Assembly: GCA_000436375.1 (NCBI GenBank)
Contig: FR885491.1
Coordinates: forward strand, 1-33,747
Length of the DNA: 33,747 bases
Origin: Azospirillum sp. CAG:239
GTDB taxonomy: Bacteria > Pseudomonadota > Alphaproteobacteria > RF32 > CAG-239
Direction of reading: 5' to 3'
The position numbers and the translations under genes were made by a program. This document shows, piece by piece, positions 1 to 8,306 of the stretch. Numbering within the stretch: position 1 is the stretch's first letter; the number at the start of each line of letters is the position of its first letter. The notes beneath the pieces were generated by a model that was not told the origin of the DNA, did no database searches, and saw only the letters and a program-made list of their open reading frames with translations.

Positions 1-67
1 GCCCCGGACGAATTGAAAGCTCTGCCCCGCGAAAACAAGCCCGCAACCTTTGAGCGGCTCCGCCCAC

Positions 68-92
68 AAAAAAAAACCCGGAATAACCGGGC
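68..92 (-). terminator. Intrinsic terminator after tRNA-Ser
   Basis: On the minus strand a CCCGG stem with a 5-nt loop is followed by nine T residues, about a dozen bases after the CCA end of tRNA-Ser. It is a standard rho-independent terminator. Bases 1-67 to its left hold no feature I can assign: short open frames exist on both strands but none has a recognisable start or product. Confidence 0.85.
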
Positions 93-103
93 TTCTTTAC
101 AAT

Positions 104-193
104 TGGCGGAGAGGCAGAGATTCGAACTCTGGGAGGGCTCGCACCCTCGACGGTTTTCAAGACCGCTGCATTAAACCACTCTGCCACCTCTCC
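104..193 (-). tRNA. tRNA-Ser (anticodon UGA)
   Basis: The minus strand folds as a 90-nt class II tRNA. The acceptor arm GGAGAGG pairs with CCTCTCC, the discriminator is G and CCA is encoded. The anticodon loop CTTGAAA gives anticodon UGA, which decodes UCA-type serine codons. The long variable arm and the GTTCGAATC T-arm are visible. It is preceded by its own promoter and followed by a strong terminator, so it looks monocistronic. Confidence 0.95.
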
Positions 194-217
194 ATAACAC
201 AATGCGTTTTGTGTATG

Positions 218-246
218 CTTTTAATCAATTTCGCCACTGTCGTCAA
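218..246 (-). promoter_or_regulatory. Predicted promoter of tRNA-Ser
   Basis: TTGACG (246-241) and TAAAAG (223-218) are separated by exactly 17 nt on the minus strand. The expected transcription start lies about 20 nt before the mature tRNA 5' end. The promoter sits in the short gap after the hydrolase stop, where no other gene lies. Confidence 0.55.
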
Positions 247-264
247 GCATTTTTTTACTCAGCC

Positions 265-1239
265 TCAGTATTTCTCCTTCAACATCTGCCGCAGATAACA
301 AACCGAAAGCAGGACTGCCGCCCGGGTCGGCTCGCTGGCGGCAATGCCGTTCAGCATCAAAAAGTCGTGAATTGTACCGTTAACCCGCAGCGATGCTGTT
401 TTTACGCCGGCTGCGGACAATTTACGGGCATAGGCCTCCCCCTCGTCGCGCAACACGTCATTTTCCGCCGTAATTACCAGCGCCGGCGGCAATCCTCTCA
501 AATCTTCAGCCGTCGCGTTCAACGGCGAGGCATAAACCTCGTTGCGGCGCGCCATATCCGGCAGATAAGCGTCCCAAAACCATGCCATCGCCTTCGCCGT
601 CAGCCATGGACCTTCGGCAAAATCAAGATAAGAATCCGTATCCATGGCAGCATCGGTTACCGGATAATAAAGCAACTGACAGGCAATTTCGGGAAACCCC
701 TTTTTCTTGGCCATCATCGCCAAAACCGTCGCCATGTTGCCGCCAACGCTGTCGCCGGCCAGTGCCACCCGGGAACTGAAATTATATTCCCGGCTATGCC
801 GCGCAATATGTTCCAGAGCCGTAAACATCATATTAAGCTGTTCGGGATACCGTGCCTCAGGCGCCGGTTCATAAACCGGAAAGACCACCGCCGCGTTGGC
901 ACCGACGGCCAGTTCGCGAATAAGTCGGTCATGCGTATTTTCATCACCCATTACCCAGCCGCCGCCGTGAATATAAAAAATAACCGGCAACCGAATGCCT
1001 GCATCTTCCGGACAAATCAGGCGTATTCTGGCTGCACCGCCGTTCTCCAGCGGAATGTCAATGTCTTTGATGTCAACGATGCCCTTCTCGACGCAAATGT
1101 CCTGAACATCTCTCAGAACCTTGCGCGCAGCGTCATAGCCGATTTCATGCAACGGCCGGCCGCCTTTTGCCGTCAAAGAACGGATAAAAGCCTCGACCTG
1201 AACGTCCAGATTAGGATTTTGTGAATTTGCCCTGCTCAT
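265..1239 (-). CDS. Alpha/beta hydrolase, hormone-sensitive-lipase-type esterase
   Basis: A 324-residue protein of the HSL/Aes esterase family, probably cleaving short-chain esters in the cytoplasm. The HGGGW oxyanion-hole motif lies at residues 91-95, the nucleophile elbow GDSVGG at 162-167 with Ser164, and the remaining triad residues are likely Asp261 (in ENDVLRDEG) and His291 (in IHDFL). Order and spacing are typical, as is a cap-like N-terminal extension of about 70 residues. No signal peptide is seen. The ATG follows AAGGAG at good spacing. It lies 40 nt after the DMT transporter gene and may be the last gene of that unit. The natural substrate cannot be inferred. Confidence 0.9.
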   Translation of the reverse strand: MSRANSQNPNLDVQVEAFIRSLTAKGGRPLHEIGYDAARKVLRDVQDICVEKGIVDIKDIDIPLENGGAARIRLICPEDAGIRLPVIFYIHGGGWVMGDENTHDRLIRELAVGANAAVVFPVYEPAPEARYPEQLNMMFTALEHIARHSREYNFSSRVALAGDSVGGNMATVLAMMAKKKGFPEIACQLLYYPVTDAAMDTDSYLDFAEGPWLTAKAMAWFWDAYLPDMARRNEVYASPLNATAEDLRGLPPALVITAENDVLRDEGEAYARKLSAAGVKTASLRVNGTIHDFLMLNGIAASEPTRAAVLLSVCYLRQMLKEKY

Positions 1240-1279
1240 ATTTTTCTCCTTGCCAGTAAAAAAATATGAACTGCCGCAC

Positions 1280-2170
1280 TTATTTCAAGACCATAAACAC
1301 ACCTGCCGTAATAAAAACAAAACAAATGCTCTTGCGCAGCAGATGAACTGTCGAAACGTCCTCTTTGAACCTGTTGCCGAACAGGGCATACAAAGCGGCG
1401 CCGATTCCCAAAACAAACAGCGGCTGCGTGGAATTGATGCTTTCGACAGCGACCACCGGCAGCAACGACATGGCAAATATGGATGCAACCGTCCCGACCT
1501 GATTCACAAACTCATTCAGACCGAAAACATAAAATTTCGTCTTATAACGCGGAAAATTCGCCTTAATGTTCAACCGGACGATACGAGGCATCAAAAAACC
1601 GAAAACCGTCAACGTCGAAAACAGTGCCGAATAGAAGACCGCGCTTATCCAGTCTATCTTTTCCAGCGCGTACTTGTACAAAACCGCCTGCAGCGAAAGC
1701 AAAAGCGACGACAGCAGCATCAGATAAAAGGCTTTGTTGATTTTTATTTTCCGCGGATTCTCAATATTCAGGACCACACTGGCAGCAATGATGATTCCGA
1801 AACCGGCATATTGGACAAAGCTCAGTTTTTCATCAACCATAAGGTAAGCCAGCACCGGCACCAGAACATAGCCAAGCGAAAACCAGGCCACAACGACCGA
1901 AGTATCGCCGCGGCGCAGTGCCTCATAATAGGGTATCTGGTAAAAAACGTCTATCATGCCGACAAGAGCCAGCAGCGGCATAATCTCCCATCCGTACCAT
2001 TGCGGCAGTCCGAAAACCAAAACCATCGGCGCCGCGAAAAAATTGGTCAGACAGTTGTAAAAAATCAACGTCGGCAGCTTTCGAAACACATTGTTCGACA
2101 AATGCGCGTCAATAATGTTTGATACGGCATGAAACAACGGACATAAAAAAGCGGCAATAACGGCAGGCAT
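1280..2170 (-). CDS. DMT/EamA-family membrane transporter
   Basis: A 296-residue protein that is almost entirely hydrophobic, with about ten membrane segments in two similar halves, as expected of the drug/metabolite transporter superfamily (EamA fold). The first half includes the VVVAWFSLGYVLVP segment and the second the NSTQPLFVLGIGAAL segment. The start is taken as the ATG at 2170: it overlaps the stop of the upstream glycosylase as TAATG and has a GGGG-rich ribosome site in the end of that gene, so translational coupling is likely. A TTG 66 nt upstream would add a charged tail lying inside the glycosylase gene and is unlikely. The substrate is unknown; such proteins export metabolites or amino acids. 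Confidence 0.85.
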   Translation of the reverse strand: MPAVIAAFLCPLFHAVSNIIDAHLSNNVFRKLPTLIFYNCLTNFFAAPMVLVFGLPQWYGWEIMPLLALVGMIDVFYQIPYYEALRRGDTSVVVAWFSLGYVLVPVLAYLMVDEKLSFVQYAGFGIIIAASVVLNIENPRKIKINKAFYLMLLSSLLLSLQAVLYKYALEKIDWISAVFYSALFSTLTVFGFLMPRIVRLNIKANFPRYKTKFYVFGLNEFVNQVGTVASIFAMSLLPVVAVESINSTQPLFVLGIGAALYALFGNRFKEDVSTVHLLRKSICFVFITAGVFMVLK

Positions 2171-2784
2171 TATTCTTTTTTCCCCTTTTTCGGCATTTTG
2201 CTTACGAACGGACTGCCTTTTATGACAAATCGCCAAGGCTTTTCAACATATTCTTCGGCATAATCAATACCGATTCTGGGAGTTGCCGCCCAGGCAAAAT
2301 CCCGGTCCCGCGGCGACAGCCACAACAGGTCGCCGCCCAAATCAACGCCGTTTTGCTCACGGCCAATCCCCAAAGCCTGACACAGTTTGCCCGGCCCCGT
2401 CGTCAGATTGTCCAGCCGGTCTGTTCCGCGCCTCTCCTGCATCGTTTCAATACCGGCAATCGGCTCTAAACCGCGGATAAGCGCGGCATTGGCCGTACCT
2501 GCTTCGTTAAGGACGACATTAAACTGATTATACATTCCGTAAACAAAAAAAACATAAGCGCAGCCGCCCGTCTCAAACATTGCCGCGTTCCGCGGCGTCT
2601 TACGGTTCAGATACGCATGACAGGCCTTGTCTTCGGCGCCGATATAAACTTCCAGTTCGGTAATCCGCCCTGCCGTCAGCTTTCCTCCGATAGTGCTGCA
2701 CAAATATGAACCGAGCAAGACTTCGGTCGCAGCTTCAAACGGATCGCGCAAAAACTCCTTTTTTCCAATTCGCTGTTCAAACAT
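2170..2784 (-). CDS. 3-methyladenine DNA glycosylase (AAG/MPG family)
   Basis: A 204-residue base-excision glycosylase that removes alkylated purines. Matches to the AAG family run through the protein: ELEVYIGAEDKACHA at 43-57, KTPRNAAMF at 62-70, YVFFVYGMYNQFNVV at 77-91 and TGPGKLCQALGI at 129-140. By comparison with human AAG, Glu45 is the expected catalytic residue, Tyr47 the base-flipping tyrosine and His56 the binding-pocket histidine. The ATG at 2784 follows GGAG at 6-nt spacing; an upstream TTG giving 16 more residues has no ribosome site. It is coupled to the downstream transporter by a one-base overlap. The basic C-terminal tail (KKGKK) is unremarkable. Confidence 0.93.
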   Translation of the reverse strand: MFEQRIGKKEFLRDPFEAATEVLLGSYLCSTIGGKLTAGRITELEVYIGAEDKACHAYLNRKTPRNAAMFETGGCAYVFFVYGMYNQFNVVLNEAGTANAALIRGLEPIAGIETMQERRGTDRLDNLTTGPGKLCQALGIGREQNGVDLGGDLLWLSPRDRDFAWAATPRIGIDYAEEYVEKPWRFVIKGSPFVSKMPKKGKKE

Positions 2785-2830
2785 TTTCCACTCCGCCTTC
2801 AACTCTATCCGAACAGACGGAAATCGCAAC

Positions 2831-2868
2831 AAAAAATCCCCTGTTTTACCAAAAACAGGGGATTTTTG
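2831..2868. terminator. Bidirectional-looking terminator after cold-shock gene
   Basis: A nearly perfect stem with core TCCCCTGTTTT pairing with AAAACAGGGGA, flanked by A and T runs on both sides. It lies 12 nt after the stop of the minus-strand cold-shock gene and upstream of the glycosylase. Its symmetric A and T tracts would let it terminate in either direction, but only the minus-strand transcript is expected here. Confidence 0.85.
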
Positions 2869-2880
2869 CCAAACCGGCGG

Positions 2881-3087
2881 TTACGCCTTGGCCAAATTGC
2901 CGGCAGAAGTTTTTCCTTTTTCGGTAACCAGATCATAAGAAACCTTTTCATTTTCGTTTAAGGTTCTTAAACCGGCCTTTTCGACGGCAGAAATGTGTAC
3001 AAACACATCGGCGCCCCCGTTATCCGGCTGAATAAAACCATAACCTTTGGTGGTGTTGAACCATTTAACCGTACCTGTAGAAGACAT
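2881..3087 (-). CDS. Cold-shock domain protein (CspA family)
   Basis: A 68-residue single-domain OB-fold protein that binds single-stranded RNA and DNA and melts secondary structure. RNP1 (KGYGFI) is at 14-19 and RNP2 (VFVHIS) at 28-33, and GTVKWFNTTKG opens the domain as usual. The length matches CspA proteins. The ATG at 3087 is preceded by AAGGAAAAGAAT; the longer frame adds a basic stretch that is really leader sequence. The gene is monocistronic, with its own promoter, a leader of about 70 nt and a strong terminator. Whether it is cold-induced or constitutive cannot be told from the sequence. Confidence 0.95.
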   Translation of the reverse strand: MSSTGTVKWFNTTKGYGFIQPDNGGADVFVHISAVEKAGLRTLNENEKVSYDLVTEKGKTSAGNLAKA

Positions 3088-3164
3088 ATTCTTTTCCTTT
3101 ACTTTAAAAACAGGTTGACACAACGAAGCTTTGCGCTTCTTTTTCAATAACTATGCAATGTGGG
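3088..3164 (-). promoter_or_regulatory. 5' leader of cold-shock gene
   Basis: About 70 nt of A/T-rich transcribed leader lies between the predicted start near 3158 and the ATG. It contains a small hairpin, GAAGC-GCAAA-GCTTC on the minus strand (3125-3139). Long leaders that refold with temperature are known for cspA mRNAs; whether this one does so is inference. The rest of the 293-bp gap to mutL (3193-3380) shows no gene or clear terminator. Confidence 0.4.
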
Positions 3165-3192
3165 ATTATTTTCTTTAAAGTAAGGATATCAA
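3165..3192 (-). promoter_or_regulatory. Predicted promoter of cold-shock gene
   Basis: TTGATA (3192-3187) and AATAAT (3170-3165) are spaced 16 nt apart, each one mismatch from consensus. The placement gives a leader of about 70 nt. A second, poorer pair (TTGATA with TACTTT) overlaps it just upstream. Confidence 0.5.
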
Positions 3193-3380
3193 AATCGTCT
3201 ATCAAAGATATAACTCTTGAACCACAGAGTTTCGCTATGTCTGTCATCGTACACGAATAAATTAATTAAGCAAGCAAATTCGTAAAATCTTTTCTGTCGG
3301 CCGACGCCGCGTTCGTCTTCTTTGCCAATCCTTCGGCTGCTCCGAATCTTGCGCTGTTTTCCCGCTGGAGCCGCTTTTCC

Positions 3381-5207
3381 TCAGCGACGCTCAAAAAGCT
3401 TCTCTATATCTTTCAGTTTCAGCTCGACATATGTCGGACGGCCGTGGTTGCATTGTCCGGAATGTTCGGTTCTCTCCATGTCGCGCAGCAGCCGGTTCAT
3501 CTCGTCAATGTTCAGCCTGCGGCCGGCGCGCACCGAACCGTGACAGGCAATTGTCGCGCAAATCGTATGCAGTTTGTCGGTCAAAGAGAAACCCTTTCCC
3601 CACTCGGCCATTTCGCCGGCCAAATCGCGAATCAGCGCCTTTATGTCACAATCGCCGAGCAATGCCGGAATTTCACGGACAATAACCGCCGTCGAACCGA
3701 ACTCCTCAACGGACAGGCCTAGCTTTTGCAGTTCTTCCGCGGCTTCGACAAGCCGTATTTTCTCGCTGGGACTCAAATCGACAATTTCCGGAATCAGCAA
3801 TATCTGCGTCGCAACTTTATTTTCCGCCAGCAGCGAAGCCTTCAGGTTTTCCATGACAATCCGCTCGTGCGACGCATGCTGGTCAATAATGACAATGCTG
3901 TCCTCGGTCTGAGAAATGATATAGGTGTCATGAAACTGAGCTTTTGCCAGTCCAAGCGGACCTACTTCGCCGCTGTCATCCGCAGCGGAAACCGCAGAAT
4001 ACGGCTCGTCTACCTTAACCGAAAAAACTTTTCGCTCCAGTTCCGGCAGTTCAGCCTGACGGCGCGGCTGGGACATAAACGGCCGAAATGCGGGAACATT
4101 GCCGCCGCCGGGCTTATGTTCCTGCAAAACCGCAACTTCATTTTCACCAAAACCGGGAATGTTGTCATGCACAAATCCGGCCAAATCCAGATTATTCGCC
4201 GAACGATGGTCGCCAAGCGTCAGCGCCTGACGAACGGCACTGACCAACAGCCCGCGAACCAGCGCATTGTCATAAAACCGCACTTCTGCTTTGGCCGGAT
4301 GCACGTTTACGTCCACATACGCCGGATCAATGTCAAAATAAAGCGCCGCCATCGGATAACGGTTGTGTGCCAAAACGTCCTGATAGGCCCCTTTTATCGC
4401 GCCCAGCAGCAGTTTGTCGCGCACCGGACGGTTGTTGACAAACAAATACTGATACAGCGAGTTTGATTTGTTTAAGGTCGGCAGCGACACATAACCGGTA
4501 ATCGTCAGATTTTCGCGATGAGCATTAATCAGCAGCGAATTTTCGCTGAATTCCCGCCCCATCACATCGGCCAGCCGTTTCAGCCGCGCATCGAAAAGCT
4601 CTCCCTGACAGGCGTTCAAAGTTACTTTTTTCTTGTTTTCGTCACTCAGATAAAACGATATTGTCGGATTAGCCAATGCAATTCTGTTCAGAATGTCAAC
4701 GCATTGCGCCGTTTCCGACGGTGTTGTCTTTAAGAATTTAAGCCGTGCCGGCGCCGAATAGAACAAATCGCGCACCTCAATCCGGGTACCTTGCGGATGC
4801 GCCGCAGGCATAACCTCGCTTTTTTCGCCGCCGTTGACTTCAATTTTCCAGGCATTCTCCGCTCCTTCCCGACGCGAAACAATCGTCATGCGGGATACGG
4901 AAGAAATTGAAGGTAAAGCTTCGCCTCGAAAGCCTAAGAAATTGATATTAAACAAATTATCATCAGGAAGTTTTGACGTCGCATGCCGTTCGACGGCCAC
5001 CGGAAGTTCGTCTTTGTCTATACCCCTGCCGTTGTCGGAAACCACAATCAGGCTTTTGCCGCCGTCAACCAACGTTACCTCAATCGACGTTGCTCCCGCG
5101 TCAATCGAGTTTTCCACCAGTTCCTTTACCACCGACGCCGGCCGTTCAATGACCTCGCCGGCGGCAATCTGATTAACCAGATTATTCGGTAAAATTCTGA
5201 TCGTCAT
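3381..5207 (-). CDS. mutL: DNA mismatch repair protein MutL (endonuclease type)
   Basis: A 608-residue MutL, full length. The N-terminal GHKL ATPase has NQIAAGEVIERPASVVKEL (12-30), SIDAGAT (34-40), DNGRGI (58-63) and GFRGEALPSI (92-101). A low-similarity linker (about 335-415) joins the C-terminal dimerisation domain. That domain carries DQHASHERIVME (442-453), which fits the DQHA(X)2E(X)4E metal-binding endonuclease motif, together with ACHGSVRA (554-561) and CNHGRPT (586-592). MutL proteins with this motif nick DNA themselves in bacteria without MutH. The ATG follows AAGGGA. The gene starts 31 nt after pgi and appears to be the last gene of the long operon. No convincing terminator follows. 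Confidence 0.97.
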   Translation of the reverse strand: MTIRILPNNLVNQIAAGEVIERPASVVKELVENSIDAGATSIEVTLVDGGKSLIVVSDNGRGIDKDELPVAVERHATSKLPDDNLFNINFLGFRGEALPSISSVSRMTIVSRREGAENAWKIEVNGGEKSEVMPAAHPQGTRIEVRDLFYSAPARLKFLKTTPSETAQCVDILNRIALANPTISFYLSDENKKKVTLNACQGELFDARLKRLADVMGREFSENSLLINAHRENLTITGYVSLPTLNKSNSLYQYLFVNNRPVRDKLLLGAIKGAYQDVLAHNRYPMAALYFDIDPAYVDVNVHPAKAEVRFYDNALVRGLLVSAVRQALTLGDHRSANNLDLAGFVHDNIPGFGENEVAVLQEHKPGGGNVPAFRPFMSQPRRQAELPELERKVFSVKVDEPYSAVSAADDSGEVGPLGLAKAQFHDTYIISQTEDSIVIIDQHASHERIVMENLKASLLAENKVATQILLIPEIVDLSPSEKIRLVEAAEELQKLGLSVEEFGSTAVIVREIPALLGDCDIKALIRDLAGEMAEWGKGFSLTDKLHTICATIACHGSVRAGRRLNIDEMNRLLRDMERTEHSGQCNHGRPTYVELKLKDIEKLFERR

Positions 5208-5238
5208 CCGGTCCCTTTCGTCACATTTCTGCCGGCCG

Positions 5239-6888
5239 TTACTTGCGCAGCCGTTTAATCAGCCCGATCAGCGAATTGGTCGAACCGTCATGATTAATGC
5301 CGGAAGCAGTTCCCTGCAACTCGGGAAGGATGCTCAGCGCCATCTGTTTGCCAAGCTCGACGCCGTACTGGTCAAACGAGTCGACGTTCCAAACCACGCC
5401 CTGAACAAAAACCTTGTGCTCATACATCGCAATCAGCATGCCCAGCGTATACGGATCCATTTTCTTAAACACAATGGTATTTGACGGCCTGTTTCCCTCG
5501 AAACTCTTAAATTTCTTCAGATAATTGATTTCTTCCCGGCTTTTTCCTGCCTTTTTCAGCTCGGCAGCAGCTTCTTTGACGGTCTTGCCGCGCATCAGAG
5601 CCTCGCCCTGCGCCAGCACGTTCGCCACCAAAATCTCATGGTGTTCGCCGATTTCGTTATGCGAAATTGCCGGAATGACAAAATCCATCGGCACAATTTC
5701 GGTTCCCTGATGAATCAGCTGGAAGAAAGAATGCTGAACGTTTGTTCCCGCGCCGCCGAACAACACCGGCCCGGTCGCATATTTCACATATTCGCCGTTC
5801 ATGGCCACAAACTTGCCGTTGCTTTCCATATCCAGCTGCTGCAAATACATCGGCACATACTGCAAATACTGGTCATAGGGAATAACCGCATAACGGTGCA
5901 GCCCGAAGAAATTGTTGTACCAGATGCCGAGCATGCCGAGAATAACCGGAATGTTATGTTCAAAATCGGTATTGTAAAAATGCTGATCCATCGCATAGGC
6001 GCCTTCAAGCATCCGTTCAAAATTCTCAAATCCAACCGCGATGGCAATAATCAGGCCGATGGCCGACCACATGGAATAGCGTCCGCCGACAAAATCCCAG
6101 AATTCAAACATGTTTTCGGGATTAATGCCGAACTTCTCCACCTCTTTTGTATTCGTAGACAACGCCACAAAATGCTTGGCAACCGCATGTTCACCCAAGG
6201 CGTCAACCAGCCATTTGCGGCAGGTTCTGGCATTGGTAAGCGTTTCAATGGTCGTAAAGGTCTTGGACGCAACGATAAACAGCGTCGTCTCGGGATCAAC
6301 CTTGTTCAGAACCTCGGCACAGGCCGTTCCGTCAATATTGGAAATGAAATAGCAGTTGATGTCCTTGGCCCAGTATTTGCGCAGAGCCTCGCAGGCCATA
6401 ACCGGCCCCAAGTCAGAACCGCCGATGCCTATATTGACGATATTGGTCAGCTTTTTGCCGGTCTGCCCCTTAAACTCGCCGAAACGCACCGCATCGGAAA
6501 ATTTCTTCATCTTCGCCAAAACTTCGTTAATCTGCGGCATGACGTTTTTGCCGTCAACGTAAATCGGCGTATTGGCACGGTTTCGCAGCGCAATATGCAA
6601 AACGGGACGGCGTTCGGTCACATTGATTTTGTCGCCTTTGAACATTGCTTTGATTTTGTTTTCCAAATCGCATTCTCTGGCCAGATTCAACAACAGTTTC
6701 ATCGTCCGGTCGTTAATGCGGTTTTTGGAATAATCCACATACATAGCTTCCAGATTAACGCTGAATTTCTTTGCCCGATCCGCATCACAGGCAAACAAAT
6801 CTTTCATTTCCACCTTGCGAAAATGCTTATAGTGACTTTCCAGCTTTTTCCAGGCTTTGGTTTTATTTACGGTTTTCTCAAACATCAT
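5239..6888 (-). CDS. pgi: Glucose-6-phosphate isomerase
   Basis: A 549-residue cytoplasmic enzyme interconverting glucose-6-phosphate and fructose-6-phosphate. Visible motifs are GIGGSDLGP (154-162), SKTFTTIETLTN (208-219), the first signature FVGGRYSMWSAIG (266-278), HQGTEIVPMDF and the second signature FDQYGVELGK. In the loop that reads WGEPGTNGQH in E. coli, this protein has FGGAGTNVQH (377-386), so the glutamate usually assigned as the catalytic base aligns with Gly379. The start is an ATGATG; the first ATG overlaps the stop of the M16 gene by 4 nt and the second has better spacing from GGGAG, so either is possible. Confidence 0.95.
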   Translation of the reverse strand: MMFEKTVNKTKAWKKLESHYKHFRKVEMKDLFACDADRAKKFSVNLEAMYVDYSKNRINDRTMKLLLNLARECDLENKIKAMFKGDKINVTERRPVLHIALRNRANTPIYVDGKNVMPQINEVLAKMKKFSDAVRFGEFKGQTGKKLTNIVNIGIGGSDLGPVMACEALRKYWAKDINCYFISNIDGTACAEVLNKVDPETTLFIVASKTFTTIETLTNARTCRKWLVDALGEHAVAKHFVALSTNTKEVEKFGINPENMFEFWDFVGGRYSMWSAIGLIIAIAVGFENFERMLEGAYAMDQHFYNTDFEHNIPVILGMLGIWYNNFFGLHRYAVIPYDQYLQYVPMYLQQLDMESNGKFVAMNGEYVKYATGPVLFGGAGTNVQHSFFQLIHQGTEIVPMDFVIPAISHNEIGEHHEILVANVLAQGEALMRGKTVKEAAAELKKAGKSREEINYLKKFKSFEGNRPSNTIVFKKMDPYTLGMLIAMYEHKVFVQGVVWNVDSFDQYGVELGKQMALSILPELQGTASGINHDGSTNSLIGLIKRLRK

Positions 6889-8306
6889 CGAACTCCCTGT
6901 TTTTCAAAACTGCCGACATTGACAAATATCATCTTCTCGGGATTGAAATATTCCCGGGCAACGCGGTTAACGTCCTTCAACTTGACCTGCCGCACATAAT
7001 CATTGCGCTTTTGCAAAAAATCAAGCCCCAAATTGTCTTTCTGCATATAAACCAATATGGCCGAAATCGTGTCAATTGACGCAAAACGCAGATTATACGA
7101 AGCAATCAGATAATCCTTGACTTCCGCAAGCTCCTCTTCGCTTACGCCCTTGCGTCCCATTTCCGCCCACTGCCGTCTGACGATTTCGACCACGCGCGCG
7201 AAATTGTCAGGGGTTGCAGAAAAGCCGCCGCGCAGCATCGGCGCTTTGTCCAGCAGGCTCAGATAGGTGTCAATCCCGTAAGTCAGCCCTTCCTTTTCGC
7301 GGGCGGCCGTCGAAAGCCTGGAACTCAGTCCCGAACCGCCGAGAATATGATTGGCAATAAACAGCGGATAAAAATCGGGATGAGTCCGTCCGATTCCTTT
7401 CGCCGCAAAAGAAGAAACCACCTGTGCCGACGGCAGACTGATGTTTTTAACGTGCCCGTCAAAATCAATTTCGGCCTCGCGCACAAAAACAATCCGCCCG
7501 CTTTCGGGCAGGCTGCCGAACAGCGCATCGACGATTTTTCCCGCTTCTTCCTCGCTTACGTCACCGGCAATGCCGACCATCAGATTGCTTTTGCTCAAAT
7601 GATTTCTAACGAATTCCAGCAGCTGCGGCCGGCCGATTTTCGCAATTGCCGCGGCGTCGCCGACAGGATTGCGCGCATAAGGGTGCTTGCCGAATATTTC
7701 CTTTGCCGCCTCCAAGGCCAAAACCCCGGACGGGTGTTCGGTCTGCCGCTTGAGAGCCGCCAGCATCTGCGCTTTTGTCCGTCTGATGTCCTCTTCGTCA
7801 AAACGCGGCTGCGTCATTGCCATATTCAGCATTTTGAAGGCCGTATTCATATTTTCACGGGTTGTCAGCAGATGTCCCGAAAAATCGTCCATATCCGCAC
7901 TGAAACCCATGCCGACGGCTTTCTGTTCCAAAATTTCCTTAAACTGTTGGCTGTCAAGATTGCCGGCGCCTTCGGTCAGCAGTGCCGCCGCCATTGTGCT
8001 GATGCCGCTTTGCTGCGTTTCGTCGGTCGAAAGCCCCGCGTTTTTGAACAGAAAATTAATGCTTATAATCGGATTGGTCTTGTCCTGAAACAAATAAGCC
8101 TTTATTTTGGCTTTCGGCGAAGTGATTTCCTTCACTTCCGTATCAAAGTTTTTTTCTTTCAGAATCGCGTCTTCCAAAATTGCCTGCGGATTAAAAACAA
8201 ACCAGCGGTTATACAGCCTCCAGCCGCCATAGACAAGCAGAGCCGTCAGCAGCAGCCACCACAGCCAGGCATAGGAACGGGTTTTATGATAATATCTGCG
8301 CGCCAT
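6885..8306 (-). CDS. M16 family peptidase-like protein, membrane-anchored, HXXEH absent
   Basis: A 473-residue M16-fold protein with one N-terminal membrane segment (about 13-28) after a basic tail, so most of it should lie in the periplasm. Where active M16 proteins have HXXEH, this one has SGISTMAAALLTE (100-112) and no zinc ligands. It keeps the C-terminal-half Arg...Tyr pair (Arg330 in GGSGLSSRL, Tyr343 in GLTYGI) typical of the non-catalytic partner in two-subunit M16 enzymes. It begins directly after the stop of the catalytic gene (TAAATG) with a strong GGAGGAGG ribosome site, so the pair very likely forms a heterodimer. Its stop overlaps the pgi start. The substrate is unknown. Confidence 0.9.
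   Translation of the reverse strand: MARRYYHKTRSYAWLWWLLLTALLVYGGWRLYNRWFVFNPQAILEDAILKEKNFDTEVKEITSPKAKIKAYLFQDKTNPIISINFLFKNAGLSTDETQQSGISTMAAALLTEGAGNLDSQQFKEILEQKAVGMGFSADMDDFSGHLLTTRENMNTAFKMLNMAMTQPRFDEEDIRRTKAQMLAALKRQTEHPSGVLALEAAKEIFGKHPYARNPVGDAAAIAKIGRPQLLEFVRNHLSKSNLMVGIAGDVSEEEAGKIVDALFGSLPESGRIVFVREAEIDFDGHVKNISLPSAQVVSSFAAKGIGRTHPDFYPLFIANHILGGSGLSSRLSTAAREKEGLTYGIDTYLSLLDKAPMLRGGFSATPDNFARVVEIVRRQWAEMGRKGVSEEELAEVKDYLIASYNLRFASIDTISAILVYMQKDNLGLDFLQKRNDYVRQVKLKDVNRVAREYFNPEKMIFVNVGSFEKQGVR

Noticed and set aside
1-67. Possible gene end or start at the left edge
   Set aside because: Several short frames are open but none has a recognisable sequence or start; too short to decide.
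202-1224. Long plus-strand open frames opposite the hydrolase, and likewise opposite pgi (5638-6999), tldE (16959-18041) and the tandem Ppx/GppA genes
   Set aside because: Their translations are low-complexity, rich in Arg, His and Gln, have no ribosome sites and mirror well-identified genes on the minus strand.
2170-2236. Longer starts from TTG for the DMT transporter, and similarly for the glycosylase, lspA, rlmE, HAM1-like and ABC genes
   Set aside because: The upstream TTG codons lack ribosome sites, fall inside neighbouring genes or promoters, and add residues without family similarity.
3192-3380. In-frame open stretch of about 63 codons after the mutL TGA, rich in Lys and Arg, hinting at stop-codon readthrough
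   Set aside because: MutL already ends at its normal C-terminus (HGRPT...), the stretch runs into the cold-shock promoter, and an open run this long after one stop is not rare by chance. TGA ends many other genes here.
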